Source: Halomonas sp. KG2 (GTDB lineage: Bacteria; Pseudomonadota; Gammaproteobacteria; Pseudomonadales; Halomonadaceae). Taken from it: 64,000 nucleotides of DNA. Under the pieces are notes generated by a model. That model was not told the DNA's origin. It saw nothing but the letters and a program-made list of their open reading frames with translations, and did not search any database. Positions 7,870 through 16,898 of the stretch are shown here, piece after piece. Position numbers and translations under genes: made by a program. Numbering within the stretch: position 1 is the first letter of the stretch; the number at the start of each line of letters is the position of its first letter. The stretch is taken from assembly GCA_030440445.1 (NCBI GenBank), contig CP098528.1, forward strand, positions 1,860,001 through 1,924,000, given 5' to 3'.

Positions 7870-9255
7870 ATGCGTCTGCATATTATGGGTATCTGCGGCA
7901 CTTTTATGGGGAGCCTGGCTTTGCTGGCGCGGGAGTTAGGGCATCAGGTGAGCGGCTCAGATACGAATGTGTATCCTCCCATGAGTACCCAGTTGGAAGA
8001 GGCAGGGATCACCTTGATGGAAGGGTATCGCGCCGAAAACCTTGCTGATCAGCCTTCACTTGTCATTGTAGGAAATGCGCTATCGCGGGGTAACCCAGAA
8101 GTCGAGGCGCTGCTAAATAGCGGTTTGCCCTATACTTCTGGCGCTCAGTGGTTGGCTGAACATGTACTGCCTGGGAGGCAAGTCATTGCCGTTGCAGGTA
8201 CTCACGGTAAGACCACCACTGCCAGCCTTTTGGCATGGCTATTGGAAAGCGCTGGCTTAACGCCTGGATTTTTGATTGGCGGCGTGCCGCGTAATTTTGG
8301 CGTGTCGGCACGCTTAGGCCATCACGACAGTCCCTTTATTGTCGAGGCTGACGAGTACGATACGGCGTTCTTTGACAAGCGCTCTAAGTTTGTTCACTAC
8401 CGTCCCCAGATTGCGGTGATGAACAACTTGGAGTTTGACCATGCCGATATATTCCCTGACCTTGCGGCGATTGAACGCCAGTTTCACCATTTGGTGCGAA
8501 CTGTGCCGAGCCAAGGTTGCTTGCTGGTTGCTGATCAACAGCCAGCGCTGGAGCGTGTTCTGGAAATGGGAGCGTGGTCGTCGGTCGAGCATTTTGGCAC
8601 GTTAGAGAGCAGCGAGTGGCAACTGCGTTTGGAACGTGAGGATGGTAGTCGCTTTCAGGTACTCCACATCGGGGCAAACAGCGAAGAGGATGGCGTGGTC
8701 GAGTGGGCGTTAACCGGTGAGCACAACGCGCGCAATGCACTCGCGGCACTTGCTGCAGCGAGCCGTTGCGGTGTGAATCTCGCTCGCGCTTGTGCTGCTC
8801 TCGCGCGTTTTAAAACGCCCCGTCGGCGTCAGGAAATCATCGGTGAAGTGGATGGCGTGCAAGTCATTGATGACTTTGCCCACCATCCAACAGCGATTGC
8901 AGCGACGTTAAAAGGGTTGCGCGCAGCCACCACCAAAGGGCGACTACTCGCGGTGATTGAGCCACGTTCCAACACCATGCGTTTAGGCGCTCTACGTGCT
9001 CGACTAAACGAGAGCGTTGCCGATGCGGATGCAGTGTTCTGGTTTCAACCAGCAGGGCTTGACTGGTCGATGGAGGCGTTAGTGGCTGAACAAGGCGAGC
9101 GCGCCGAGCTATATAGCGATATCGATGCACTTGTTAAGGCGGTTGTTACTCACGCGTCACCACTTGACCGTATCGTTGTTATGTCCAATGGCGGTTTCGA
9201 GGGCGTTCACCAGCGTCTATTGAGTGCGCTGTCTGCCAAGGAGCAAACTGAGTGA
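7870..9255 (+). CDS. mpl: UDP-N-acetylmuramate:L-alanyl-gamma-D-glutamyl-meso-diaminopimelate ligase
   Basis: Mpl recycles peptidoglycan. It joins the tripeptide L-Ala-gamma-D-Glu-meso-DAP, recovered from old wall, to UDP-MurNAc in the cytoplasm. The 461-residue length fits the family. The N-terminal Rossmann stretch begins H-I-M-G-I-C-G-T-F-M-G, the Mur-ligase P-loop is G-T-H-G-K-T-T at about 110-116, and the central domain has the D-E-Y-D-T-A-F-F-D segment typical of Mpl rather than MurC. The ATG at 7870 has AAGGAG about ten bases upstream. The next gene, ubiX, starts inside the mpl stop (GTGA overlap), a pairing also known in pseudomonads. Confidence 0.96.
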   Translation: MRLHIMGICGTFMGSLALLARELGHQVSGSDTNVYPPMSTQLEEAGITLMEGYRAENLADQPSLVIVGNALSRGNPEVEALLNSGLPYTSGAQWLAEHVLPGRQVIAVAGTHGKTTTASLLAWLLESAGLTPGFLIGGVPRNFGVSARLGHHDSPFIVEADEYDTAFFDKRSKFVHYRPQIAVMNNLEFDHADIFPDLAAIERQFHHLVRTVPSQGCLLVADQQPALERVLEMGAWSSVEHFGTLESSEWQLRLEREDGSRFQVLHIGANSEEDGVVEWALTGEHNARNALAALAAASRCGVNLARACAALARFKTPRRRQEIIGEVDGVQVIDDFAHHPTAIAATLKGLRAATTKGRLLAVIEPRSNTMRLGALRARLNESVADADAVFWFQPAGLDWSMEALVAEQGERAELYSDIDALVKAVVTHASPLDRIVVMSNGGFEGVHQRLLSALSAKEQTE

Positions 9256-9917
9256 CAGACTTTAAACCTCCGGTGACGGTGGCGCTGACAGGAGCTTCGG
9301 GGGCGCAATATGGCCTGTGCTTGATCGATGCATTGGTGGCCTCAGGGCATGAAGTGTGGGTAATGATCTCCAAGGCGGCACACATGGTTATTGCCACTGA
9401 GACTGATGTGTCGTTACCCGCTCAGCCAAAGCGCTTAGTCGAGGCGCTTACTGAGCAGAGTGGTGCCAAGCCCGGTCAAATCCGCTGTTTTGGGCGTGAA
9501 GACTGGATGGCGCCCGTGGCATCGGGGTCCGGTGCTCCCTCTGCGATGGTAATTTGTCCCTGCTCTACCGGTACGTTGTCTGCCGTCGCAACAGGCGCGA
9601 GCAACAACTTAATTGAGCGTGCCGCTGACGTTGCCATCAAAGAGCGGCGGACACTAGTCATGGTGCCGCGTGAAAGTCCATTTTCGCCCATTCACCTTGA
9701 GCACATGCTGGCGCTAAGCCGCCTGGGCGTCGTAATTTTGCCCGCGGCCCCCGGCTTTTATCATCGCCCAGAACGGATAGAAGATTTGATCGACTTTGTG
9801 GTCGCCCGGATACTCAATCAGCTAGGTATTGCCCACCGTCTTGTACCGCGCTGGGGAGAGGGTCATGAAACCACGTCGAATGATACCGATAACGACGTAA
9901 ACAACACGGAAGAGTAA
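9252..9917 (+). CDS. ubiX: Flavin prenyltransferase UbiX
   Basis: UbiX attaches a dimethylallyl group to FMN to make the prenylated flavin used by the decarboxylase UbiD in ubiquinone synthesis. This 221-residue protein starts at a GTG overlapping the mpl stop. The flavoprotein stretch T-G-A-S-G-A-Q-Y-G occurs near residues 14-22, a C-P-C-S-T-G-T motif lies in the middle, and the P-R-E-S-P-F-S conserved segment comes after it. The C-terminus runs about 15-20 residues past the usual end in an Asp/Asn-rich tail. Translational coupling to mpl links unrelated pathways and is probably a shared promoter rather than a functional link. Confidence 0.95.
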   Translation: MTDFKPPVTVALTGASGAQYGLCLIDALVASGHEVWVMISKAAHMVIATETDVSLPAQPKRLVEALTEQSGAKPGQIRCFGREDWMAPVASGSGAPSAMVICPCSTGTLSAVATGASNNLIERAADVAIKERRTLVMVPRESPFSPIHLEHMLALSRLGVVILPAAPGFYHRPERIEDLIDFVVARILNQLGIAHRLVPRWGEGHETTSNDTDNDVNNTEE

Positions 9918-10543
9918 TGATGATGTCATGGGCGACGCTGTCAGTGTTTGTACCCACTTTTTTGTTCGTTTCACTAACGCCGGGGATGTGTATGACGCTG
10001 GCCATGGTGCTGGGCATGACCCAGGGAGTGAAGCGAACGCTGTGGATGATGATAGGCGAGTTAGTGGGTGTTGGTATTGTGGCCGCCGCTGCAGGTGCTG
10101 GTGTAGCCGCGTTAATGCTACGACAGCCAGAGCTGTTCATTGCGTTTAAGTGGGTAGGCGGCGCTTACTTAGCTTATTTGGGCATTATGATGTGGCGCTC
10201 TAGAGGGCGTATGGCTATTCCTGCCGAGCTTAATGCTGGACCTGCTGCAGGGCGAGTGCAACTGGCCACTCAGGGATTAGTCACGGCAGTGGCCAACCCT
10301 AAAGGCTGGGCCTTTTTCATGGTGCTGTTGCCGCCGTTTTTAGATGGCAGTCGGCCACTTGCGCCTCAGCTAACGCTGCTGATTGCGGTTATTTTAGTGA
10401 TCGAGTTTGCCAGCATGCTGGTCTACGCAACAGGGGGCAAAACGCTGCGTAACGTGCTGGGCAAAAGTGGCAATGTAAGGTTGCTTAATCGCATTGCCGG
10501 GACATTAATGATAGGCGTGGGGATCTGGCTGGCCCTGGGATAG
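9917..10543 (+). CDS. LysE/RhtB-family amino-acid exporter
   Basis: This is an inner-membrane protein of 208 residues with about six hydrophobic segments, the size and layout of LysE/RhtB exporters. The first span is followed by the family signature (S-L-T-P-G-M-C-M-T-L, around residues 20-29) and then G-M-T-Q-G-V-K-R-T. A second conserved stretch, V-A-N-P-K-G-W-A-F-F, lies near the middle. It begins at a cluster of three ATG codons, the first overlapping the ubiX stop, so it belongs to the mpl-ubiX transcript. The exported amino acid cannot be predicted. It ends ten bases before the convergent DedA/PAP2 gene. Confidence 0.9.
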   Translation: MMMSWATLSVFVPTFLFVSLTPGMCMTLAMVLGMTQGVKRTLWMMIGELVGVGIVAAAAGAGVAALMLRQPELFIAFKWVGGAYLAYLGIMMWRSRGRMAIPAELNAGPAAGRVQLATQGLVTAVANPKGWAFFMVLLPPFLDGSRPLAPQLTLLIAVILVIEFASMLVYATGGKTLRNVLGKSGNVRLLNRIAGTLMIGVGIWLALG

Positions 10544-10553
10544 CACCGAATGG

Positions 10554-11945
10554 CTAGACAGGTGGTATCAGGATAATCCGCAGGACTACCAACGCGATGG
10601 TGGATGCCATTAGCCTGCCCCATGGGCAATGAGGTAAAGGAGCCCTAACGCGTCGCTGCCAATTCAGCCGAATGAGGGCGCATACCAGCAAGCCCAAGAG
10701 GGCGCCGCCGATGAGATCACTTAGCCAATGAACGCCTAATATCAAGCGCGATAACGCCATGGGTGTTGCTAAGATAATGGCCAGCCAATAAACCCAAATG
10801 CGTTGTTTGCGGTGCAATTCTGCCGCAATGAAAGCCGCTGCTAGCCCTACAACAACAACCGTCGTGGAGGTGTGTGCACTTGGATATGAAAATGAGCCAA
10901 TTAAGTACTCCGGCGTTGCTGGTCGAGCACGCTCAAAAACCATTTTTCCTATTGTGTTGAGCAGCGCAACGCCACCGATGGCAAAGACCCAATGGCAGAG
11001 AGCATCGATGCGTTTATGGTGGATCAGCCAAACGGCCAAAGGCAAAAGTAGTGCGCTAACCCCGAGTGCATCGCCTGTTTTAGCTAAGGCTACGCTGATT
11101 AACTGAAGTGGTTCATTGGTTAACCAGCTAAACAGTCGCTGTGCTTGTAGGTCTATCGCCAGCGGGTCTTGATGATGGATGACTAGCAGAGTCCAGGCGG
11201 AGACACTTGCCAACGTGATCAAAAACAGCAGTAACGAGGCTAGCGGCACTTCATCATTAAGGCTCATTGAGAGCCACGACCGACGCATAAAGGGGATGCG
11301 GCGAATAAGACGTGCTGTTGCCAAGTAGATGAAACCGTGGCGTCCAACTTGGGCTCTTCCCCAGGAAAAAATCACTGCAAGCACGACGATACTTGCGCTT
11401 AATGTAATGATTGCCGTTTCTATATTTGGGGGGAGGTTGAGGTGCTGTTGCCAGGTTCTTCCTAGTAAGTAGCCAGGCAACACATAAGCGGGGGCCCATA
11501 GGGCTGCGGAGGTGATATTGGCCCACAAAAAAGTGCGCTTTGGCATCCGCAGCATACCTGCAATAAGCGGAATAATGGGGCGGACTGGGCCTACAAACCG
11601 ACCGATAAATACGGAATGGATACCATAACGGTTAAAAAAACGTACGCCGCGTTCAAGCCATTCTGGGTGCATGGATAAAGGCCAGCGGTTAGTGACCTGT
11701 TCACGATGGTGATAGCCAAGCAGGTAGCTAATGCTATCCCCCAACATTGCGCCTATTAACGCAGCACCGATTAGCCATGGCAGGGCAATGGCTTCATGTC
11801 CCGCCACGGACGAAGCGGCGGTAATTAATACAACACCAGGGACCAATAAGCCAACCAGCGCAAGGGATTCAAGCAGCGAAATCAGTGCAACCATCAGGAG
11901 TAACATGGCTGGCGAGAGTGACAGGGCAAAAAGCGTATCAGCCAT
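10554..11945 (-). CDS. Fused DedA-family membrane protein and PAP2-type phosphatase
   Basis: This is a 463-residue inner-membrane protein with two recognisable parts. Residues 1 to about 210 are DedA/SNARE-associated, a family of lipid transporters or flippases, with the typical G-D-S-I-S-Y-L-L-G and F-x-G-R-F-V-G-P-V-R-P stretches. Residues from about 235 form a PAP2 phosphatase, with its three motifs visible: K-M-V-F-E-R-A-R-P, Y-P-S-A-H-T-S, and S-R-L-I-L-G-V-H-W-x-S-D. The second motif reads P-S-A-H where P-S-G-H is usual; both catalytic histidines are kept. A joint role in moving and dephosphorylating a lipid carrier such as undecaprenyl pyrophosphate is inferred. The same fusion is known from other Gammaproteobacteria. 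Confidence 0.9.
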   Translation of the reverse strand: MADTLFALSLSPAMLLLMVALISLLESLALVGLLVPGVVLITAASSVAGHEAIALPWLIGAALIGAMLGDSISYLLGYHHREQVTNRWPLSMHPEWLERGVRFFNRYGIHSVFIGRFVGPVRPIIPLIAGMLRMPKRTFLWANITSAALWAPAYVLPGYLLGRTWQQHLNLPPNIETAIITLSASIVVLAVIFSWGRAQVGRHGFIYLATARLIRRIPFMRRSWLSMSLNDEVPLASLLLFLITLASVSAWTLLVIHHQDPLAIDLQAQRLFSWLTNEPLQLISVALAKTGDALGVSALLLPLAVWLIHHKRIDALCHWVFAIGGVALLNTIGKMVFERARPATPEYLIGSFSYPSAHTSTTVVVVGLAAAFIAAELHRKQRIWVYWLAIILATPMALSRLILGVHWLSDLIGGALLGLLVCALIRLNWQRRVRAPLPHCPWGRLMASTIALVVLRIILIPPV

Positions 11946-11972
11946 GAAAAATACTGCTCCATTTAATCCGCA

Positions 11973-12905
11973 TCAGGCTATAGATAATGCGTTTGCACGA
12001 GCTTCCAGGCGATTTATATAGCGTTCAAAGCTCTCATTTCGGCATGGTAGGCAAACAGCAATGCGGGTTTCTAACTGCCCCGTTTCTACTAAAACACGTT
12101 GTGATAGTGCGCGTTGAAGCCGTTCGCGCACCAACATAGCACCGCTCTCACTTGTGTCGGGCAGTACTAACCAGAACGTGGCGTTGCCTGCCCGACCTAA
12201 CAGATCGTGGTCGCGGCAACGGCTATTGACCTCGTTACAGAGCGCGCCAAGCAACGCCGTTTTTGCGCGTGAACCAAATTGCTCTTCCGCCATATCAAGC
12301 TGGGGTAAATGCATCACTAAGACTGCCAAGCGCTTGTTGAGCATTGCTGCGCGCAGAAACTCGTTGTGAAGCCGCTCTTTTAGCGTATCAATATGGTAAG
12401 CATTGCAATCATTGTCGTTTGGGTCTGTCGCCCTCAACAATGCTCTCTGACGTGCGTGCTCCCATGGTGGTAAGGCCATCAGCAGAATGAGAGCGATATA
12501 AGCAATAACTGTCTCTGAGGATGCATCGCTGTGACGGGTTAGTAGCCACCACAGGGGGCTGGAAAATACCGTTAGTAAGAACGCGCTCGATAGCGGTAGT
12601 AAAAAAAATGCCGCGGCCGTGGGCAGTCCGATCCAAATTGTCGAGATGCTAGGATGATTGTAGAAGGTGGCCAGGGTAATGACATAACTGCTACCCAGCA
12701 AAATAGCGCGGGGAACAACAGGGTTTAACGCTTGGCTGTGGTGCATTAACAACGCAGTAAGTAGCAGTAGTGTCACAAACATTGGCACTAAAAGGTCGTG
12801 ATAATTGCCCATGCTATAAAGCCAGAATGTGTATCCTGCTACTAGGATTACACTCGCGGTGTAGGCAAACGTTATCAGGTGTCTGTGTCGCAGTTGGTCA
12901 ATCAT
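11973..12905 (-). CDS. Membrane protein with degenerate GGDEF-like domain (downstream of a pair)
   Basis: 310 residues. Residues 1 to about 150 hold several hydrophobic segments. The remainder follows the diguanylate-cyclase fold: a strand A-V-L-V-M-H-L-P-Q-L-D at about 195-205, then a helix, then D-L-L-G-R-A-G-N-A-T-F-W-L-V-L-P-D-T, where the catalytic GGDEF would fall. That site reads A-G-N-A-T, so cyclase activity is very unlikely. The gene overlaps the end of the upstream gene by eight bases, and the upstream product has a similar design. A sensory or scaffolding role in a hetero-oligomer is possible. The fold assignment is by pattern and should be treated as moderate. Confidence 0.6.
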   Translation of the reverse strand: MIDQLRHRHLITFAYTASVILVAGYTFWLYSMGNYHDLLVPMFVTLLLLTALLMHHSQALNPVVPRAILLGSSYVITLATFYNHPSISTIWIGLPTAAAFFLLPLSSAFLLTVFSSPLWWLLTRHSDASSETVIAYIALILLMALPPWEHARQRALLRATDPNDNDCNAYHIDTLKERLHNEFLRAAMLNKRLAVLVMHLPQLDMAEEQFGSRAKTALLGALCNEVNSRCRDHDLLGRAGNATFWLVLPDTSESGAMLVRERLQRALSQRVLVETGQLETRIAVCLPCRNESFERYINRLEARANALSIA

Positions 12906-13755
12906 CGTTACCTTCCCGTTGTTGAGGCGGGAGCTGAACTAGCGCCTCGACGGATAGACCCGATAGCTCTATATCCATTAGTGGTAAGTGATGGGAGTGC
13001 TGTGTTTCTGGGAGGCCTGCACAGAGAAGCTTGCGGCGTTGGGCGGCTTCCTTTGGGCTATGCGACAACATCAAGGCGGCAAGTGTCTGATTATTTAAGC
13101 GATAAACGTGTTCGAAGCTGTATATGAGGCTGCATAATTTTTGCGCCGACGACCAAAGCTGATGGCGTTTTACTTGGATAATTAATAACTCTGCATAGAT
13201 GGCTTCACGTTCAGAACGGGTTTGTTCGCGGCTGAGGTCTCTCAGCAGCTGCCCGCTAGGCCATAGATTTAACCCGGGGATTAGCCGAAGGCGTTTGCGA
13301 ATGGAGCCGTTAATATCGATTAACTGGCACGCTTTTGCACTGGACAGCACGCCTAGCGTGATCAATGCCGCCAACAGTAGCAGCGCTTCGGGTAAGCTAA
13401 GAAGAGGGGCGATTAATGACCAGCTAATCAACGCGGCGCACGTATTGAACACGGCCACCCAGCGTTTCTGAGGCAGCATAAACATTGCCGCCCAAGCCCA
13501 TATTAAAAAGCTATGGCGCTCTGGAGCCACGGCAATAAGTCCCAGTAGTAGCGCCCCCGTGAGTACTTGCCAAGGTAGGCCTTTAGAACGACGATGGCTA
13601 AAGTCGAGCAATAGCGCAGTAACAAAAAGCCAGCCTACAGACAACCAAAGTACTAGCGCGGCCGCTGGCTGCGCCATATATGTCCAGGACGCTAATGCTA
13701 ACGCCGCTGCGAACAGGTTGGCTCTTAGCAGGCGTATTTTGTACTTGTTTTGCAT
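12898..13755 (-). CDS. Membrane protein with weakly GGDEF-like tail (upstream of a pair)
   Basis: 285 residues with about five hydrophobic segments in the first 140 residues. The soluble tail contains E-L-L-I-I-Q-V-K-R-H followed by V-Y-R-L-N-N-Q-T-L-A-A-L-M-L-S-H-S. This echoes the end of a GGDEF domain (R-x-G-G-D-E-F-x-x-x-L) but carries none of the catalytic or metal-binding acids. The resemblance is stronger when read beside the downstream neighbour, with which it overlaps by eight bases. No confident family name can be given. The gene is divergent from proA, with 186 bases between the two starts. Confidence 0.5.
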   Translation of the reverse strand: MQNKYKIRLLRANLFAAALALASWTYMAQPAAALVLWLSVGWLFVTALLLDFSHRRSKGLPWQVLTGALLLGLIAVAPERHSFLIWAWAAMFMLPQKRWVAVFNTCAALISWSLIAPLLSLPEALLLLAALITLGVLSSAKACQLIDINGSIRKRLRLIPGLNLWPSGQLLRDLSREQTRSEREAIYAELLIIQVKRHQLWSSAQKLCSLIYSFEHVYRLNNQTLAALMLSHSPKEAAQRRKLLCAGLPETQHSHHLPLMDIELSGLSVEALVQLPPQQREGNDD

Positions 13756-13941
13756 GGTGGCTTACTATTCACCTTTAATTCAAGATTGCCCATGGAGCAC
13801 TTTGACTAGGCGTGGGCGTCAATATGTATTCATTAACAGCGTCAGTATAACGCCCTAATGGCGTAACATACTGCCAAACACCTAGTACCACTACCATAGA
13901 ATGCAACTTGCCTTGCATACGCAATAAGACAGGGAGAAAGT

Positions 13942-15249
13942 ATGAGCGGTTCAAACGCACGCCAAAACATAGCCCTACAGCAATTAGCTGCGGGGAATGT
14001 GCCCGCTTATATCCAGGTGCTCGGTCAAGGCGCTAGGGCAGCTGCTCGAGAGCTACGTCGTGCTGATACGGGATTGAAAAATCGTGCGCTTGAGGCAATG
14101 GCATCGCGCCTGACAGCCTCTAGACAATTAATACTAGAAGCTAATGCGCTTGATTTGCAGCGTGGCAAAGAAACCGGCCTAGACGCTGCATTGCTTGATC
14201 GTCTGGCGCTTAATGATGCGCGAATTGATGCCATGGTCGAAGGCTTGCACCAAGTGGCTGCACTGCCAGATCCCGTTGGCGAAATTGACGATATGCGCTA
14301 TCGCCCAAGCGGCATTCAAGTTGGCAAAATGCGCGTGCCGCTAGGCGTTATTGGCATTATTTATGAATCTCGCCCGAACGTTACCCTTGAGGCAGCAAGC
14401 CTGTGCTTAAAATCGGGTAATGCTTGCTTGCTACGCGGCGGTTCTGAAGCCAGTGCGTCAAATGCGGCGATTAGCAGTTGTATTCAGGAGGGGCTAGCCG
14501 ATGTTGGCTTGCCAGCTGAATCCGTACAGGTTGTTGCCACCACCGATCGCGCTGCAGTAGGTGCGATGATCAGCATGCCCGAGTACGTCGACGTCATAAT
14601 TCCAAGAGGTGGAAAGTCTCTAATCGAGCGCATTTCCCGCGAAGCAACGGTGCCGGTCATTAAACACCTCGATGGGGTTTGTCACGTTTACATCGACACT
14701 ACGGCCGATCCCGCTAAAGCGCTGGCCATCGCGGTAAACGCCAAAACGCATCGCTATGGCACCTGCAATACGATGGAGACGCTGCTGGTGGATGCGCCGA
14801 TTGCTGACATCGTGCTGCCAGAGTTGGCTCGTGCCTACGCCGAGCATCATGTAGAGCTACGTGGTTGCGAGCGTACACGAGCATTGCTGCCCCAGGCGGC
14901 GTTGGCCACCGAAGAGGACTGGGGTGCTGAGTACCTTGCGCCGATTTTAGCGATTAAAGTTGTCGATGGAATGGATGAGGCGATTCAGCATATCGAGCAC
15001 TATGGCTCCCATCATACTGATGCCATTGTGACTCAAGACATCAGTCTCGCGAGACGTTTCATGGCTGAGGTTGACTCAAGCTCAGTCATCGTCAATGCCT
15101 CTACGCGCTTCGCTGATGGCTTTGAGTATGGACTGGGTGCAGAAATTGGTATCTCAACCGATAAGCTGCATGCGCGAGGGCCGGTTGGATTAGAAGGGCT
15201 TACAACGCAAAAATATGTAGTCTTTGGTGATGGGCAAATCAGGCAATGA
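13942..15249 (+). CDS. proA: Gamma-glutamyl phosphate reductase
   Basis: ProA reduces L-glutamyl-5-phosphate to glutamate semialdehyde with NADPH, the second step of proline synthesis. Proline is also a compatible solute, relevant in salt-tolerant bacteria. At 435 residues it is slightly longer than the usual 415-420 because of extra N-terminal residues. The aldehyde-dehydrogenase fold is evident, with the conserved stretch E-S-R-P-N-V-T near residue 135, G-G-S-E-A in the nucleotide site, and the catalytic cysteine region [16 protein letters not shown] precedes the ATG. The stop overlaps the nadD start, and the following order matches pseudomonads. Confidence 0.97.
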   Translation: MSGSNARQNIALQQLAAGNVPAYIQVLGQGARAAARELRRADTGLKNRALEAMASRLTASRQLILEANALDLQRGKETGLDAALLDRLALNDARIDAMVEGLHQVAALPDPVGEIDDMRYRPSGIQVGKMRVPLGVIGIIYESRPNVTLEAASLCLKSGNACLLRGGSEASASNAAISSCIQEGLADVGLPAESVQVVATTDRAAVGAMISMPEYVDVIIPRGGKSLIERISREATVPVIKHLDGVCHVYIDTTADPAKALAIAVNAKTHRYGTCNTMETLLVDAPIADIVLPELARAYAEHHVELRGCERTRALLPQAALATEEDWGAEYLAPILAIKVVDGMDEAIQHIEHYGSHHTDAIVTQDISLARRFMAEVDSSSVIVNASTRFADGFEYGLGAEIGISTDKLHARGPVGLEGLTTQKYVVFGDGQIRQ

Positions 15250-15905
15250 GTTTAACACCCATGCGAATAGGCATGCTGGGGGGCACATTTGATCCTGTAC
15301 ATCTGGGGCATTTGCGAAGCGCCGTTGAGGTTCGTGAAGCCCTGGAGCTTGATCGTTTACACATGATTCCCGCTCCTCAGCCGCCTCTGCGTGATACGCC
15401 TCAGGTGTCACCAGAACAGCGTTTTGAGTTGTTAAAGCTAGGCATTAGCGACACACCAGGTGTGATGGCTGATGATCGAGAGCTACGCCGCGAAGGGCCT
15501 TCTTATAGCGTGGATACGCTTGCTGAATTGCGGCAAGCGTATGGCGATAGCGCGTGTCTAGTGATGATCATTGGGTTCGATGCTTTTCTGCGGTTAGCCA
15601 AATGGCACAAAGCTAATCAGATATTCTCTTTAGCACATCTCGTTGTGATCGCTCGACCTGGCTATAACGCACCATGGCCTGAGGAATTAAGGGAACTGGT
15701 GAGTAATCGTGAAGTCGATAGTGTAGATGAACTGATGCAAAGCCCTCATGGTCGTGTTCTGACGCTGGCCTTGCCCTCCATGATGGCGATTTCAGCTACT
15801 TATATTAGAGAGCGTTTAGAAAAGGGCAAAAGCGTTCGTTATCTACTGCCTGAGGCCGTCGAAGAAGCCATTCTGCGGCACGGTTTGTATCATTCTGATG
15901 AATAG
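15246..15905 (+). CDS. nadD: Nicotinate-nucleotide adenylyltransferase
   Basis: NadD transfers AMP to nicotinate mononucleotide, forming deamido-NAD in the cytoplasm. It is 219 residues long, with the nucleotidyltransferase motif [11 protein letters not shown] near residues 11-21 and the second motif (I-S-A-T-Y-I-R-E-R) near residue 185. The ATG at 15246 overlaps the proA stop (ATGA). A second ATG at 15261 gives a start closer to many family members, so the first five residues are uncertain. The gene is part of the proA-nadD-rsfS-rlmH cluster. Confidence 0.96.
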   Translation: MSLTPMRIGMLGGTFDPVHLGHLRSAVEVREALELDRLHMIPAPQPPLRDTPQVSPEQRFELLKLGISDTPGVMADDRELRREGPSYSVDTLAELRQAYGDSACLVMIIGFDAFLRLAKWHKANQIFSLAHLVVIARPGYNAPWPEELRELVSNREVDSVDELMQSPHGRVLTLALPSMMAISATYIRERLEKGKSVRYLLPEAVEEAILRHGLYHSDE

Positions 15906-16012
15906 CGCTGGCAGTCAGGAAAGAAGCCGTTACAATGGCCGGCTTATTGACTGACTATCACTGAGCTTGCTTTTGCTGAGCTTGCGACAACAAGGGGTTG
16001 CCTTTAGGAGCC

Positions 16013-16399
16013 ATGCACATCGATACACTTAAAAATCTAGCGGTTGATGCCCTAGAAGAACTTAAAGCACGAGATATTACGCAGTTAGATGTTTCCAAAC
16101 TGACTGAAGTTACTGATTTGATGCTGATCGCTAGTGGTACCTCCACTCGCCACGTGGCTGCCTTAGCGCAAAATGTTGTGGAAAAGGCCAAAGCGTCGGG
16201 TCTTGCGCCCCGAGGTGTTGAAGGTGGCGATAATGCTGACTGGGTATTGGTCGATTTAGGCGATGTGATTGTCCATATTATGTTGCCTGAAGCCAGAGCC
16301 CTCTATGATCTTGAGCGCTTATGGGCAGACCTACCCAATGACGCTGGGGCTATTAGTGAGTCGCTCAAACGGTTTGAAGAGCGAGCCACGATGTCATGA
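16013..16399 (+). CDS. rsfS: Ribosomal silencing factor RsfS
   Basis: RsfS binds ribosomal protein uL14 and blocks joining of the two subunits when nutrients are short. With the ATG at 16013 it has 128 residues, beginning M-H-I-D-T-L, which fits the family. A TTG at 15998 in frame could add five residues. AGGAG lies only two bases before the chosen ATG, so the site is not ideal for either start. Conserved features include a T-S-T-R-H-V stretch, the G-V-E-G-G-D-N-A-D-W block and V-D-L-G-D-V-I-V-H. The upstream gap contains a direct repeat CTGAGCTTGC at 15961 and 15976. Its stop overlaps the rlmH start. Confidence 0.95.
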   Translation: MHIDTLKNLAVDALEELKARDITQLDVSKLTEVTDLMLIASGTSTRHVAALAQNVVEKAKASGLAPRGVEGGDNADWVLVDLGDVIVHIMLPEARALYDLERLWADLPNDAGAISESLKRFEERATMS

Positions 16400-16863
16400 A
16401 GATCCGGCTGTTAGCGGTGGGCACCAAAATGCCTGCGTGGGTTGAGGAGGGCATTGAGACCTACCGCAAACGGCTGCCTCGAGACTTCTCGCTTGAAATT
16501 GAAGAAATTCCACTGGGTCAGCGTGGCAAAAATGCTGATATAGCTAAAGCGCGTGCGCAAGAGGCTCAGCGTATACGTGACAAGCTTCGTGGCGACGAGT
16601 ATATCGTGGCACTTGAGGTTAAGGGTAAAACCTGGAGTACCGAGCAACTTGCTGACGAAGCCGACGCTTGGCGCATGTTGGGCAAAGATATTGTGTTGTT
16701 GGTGGGAGGACCTGATGGCTTAGAGCCATCCCTTTCAGCAATGGCTGATAAAGCGTGGTCTTTATCGCCTCTCACGTTGCCACACCCACTGGTACGCATC
16801 ATGCTGGCTGAGCAACTTTACCGGGCGTGGACACTGCTAGTAGGTCATCCCTATCATCGATAA
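16396..16863 (+). CDS. rlmH: 23S rRNA pseudouridine-1915 N3-methyltransferase
   Basis: RlmH is a SPOUT-class methyltransferase that modifies pseudouridine 1915 in helix 69 of 23S rRNA, using S-adenosylmethionine on assembled 70S ribosomes. The 155 residues match the family exactly. The SAM-binding knot shows as L-V-G-G-P-D-G-L near residues 102-109, and the C-terminus ends in the characteristic R-A-W-T-L-L-V-G-H-P-Y-H-R. The ATG overlaps the rsfS stop by four bases. Pairing with a ribosome silencing factor is a conserved arrangement. Confidence 0.97.
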   Translation: MKIRLLAVGTKMPAWVEEGIETYRKRLPRDFSLEIEEIPLGQRGKNADIAKARAQEAQRIRDKLRGDEYIVALEVKGKTWSTEQLADEADAWRMLGKDIVLLVGGPDGLEPSLSAMADKAWSLSPLTLPHPLVRIMLAEQLYRAWTLLVGHPYHR

Positions 16864-16898
16864 TTGTTTTTTGTCTGATTTGAGAGTCATCGTTACCC

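Noticed and set aside
15961..15985. Direct repeat CTGAGCTTGC twice before rsfS as an operator
   Set aside because: Only two short copies with no supporting context; chance or minor duplication is as likely.
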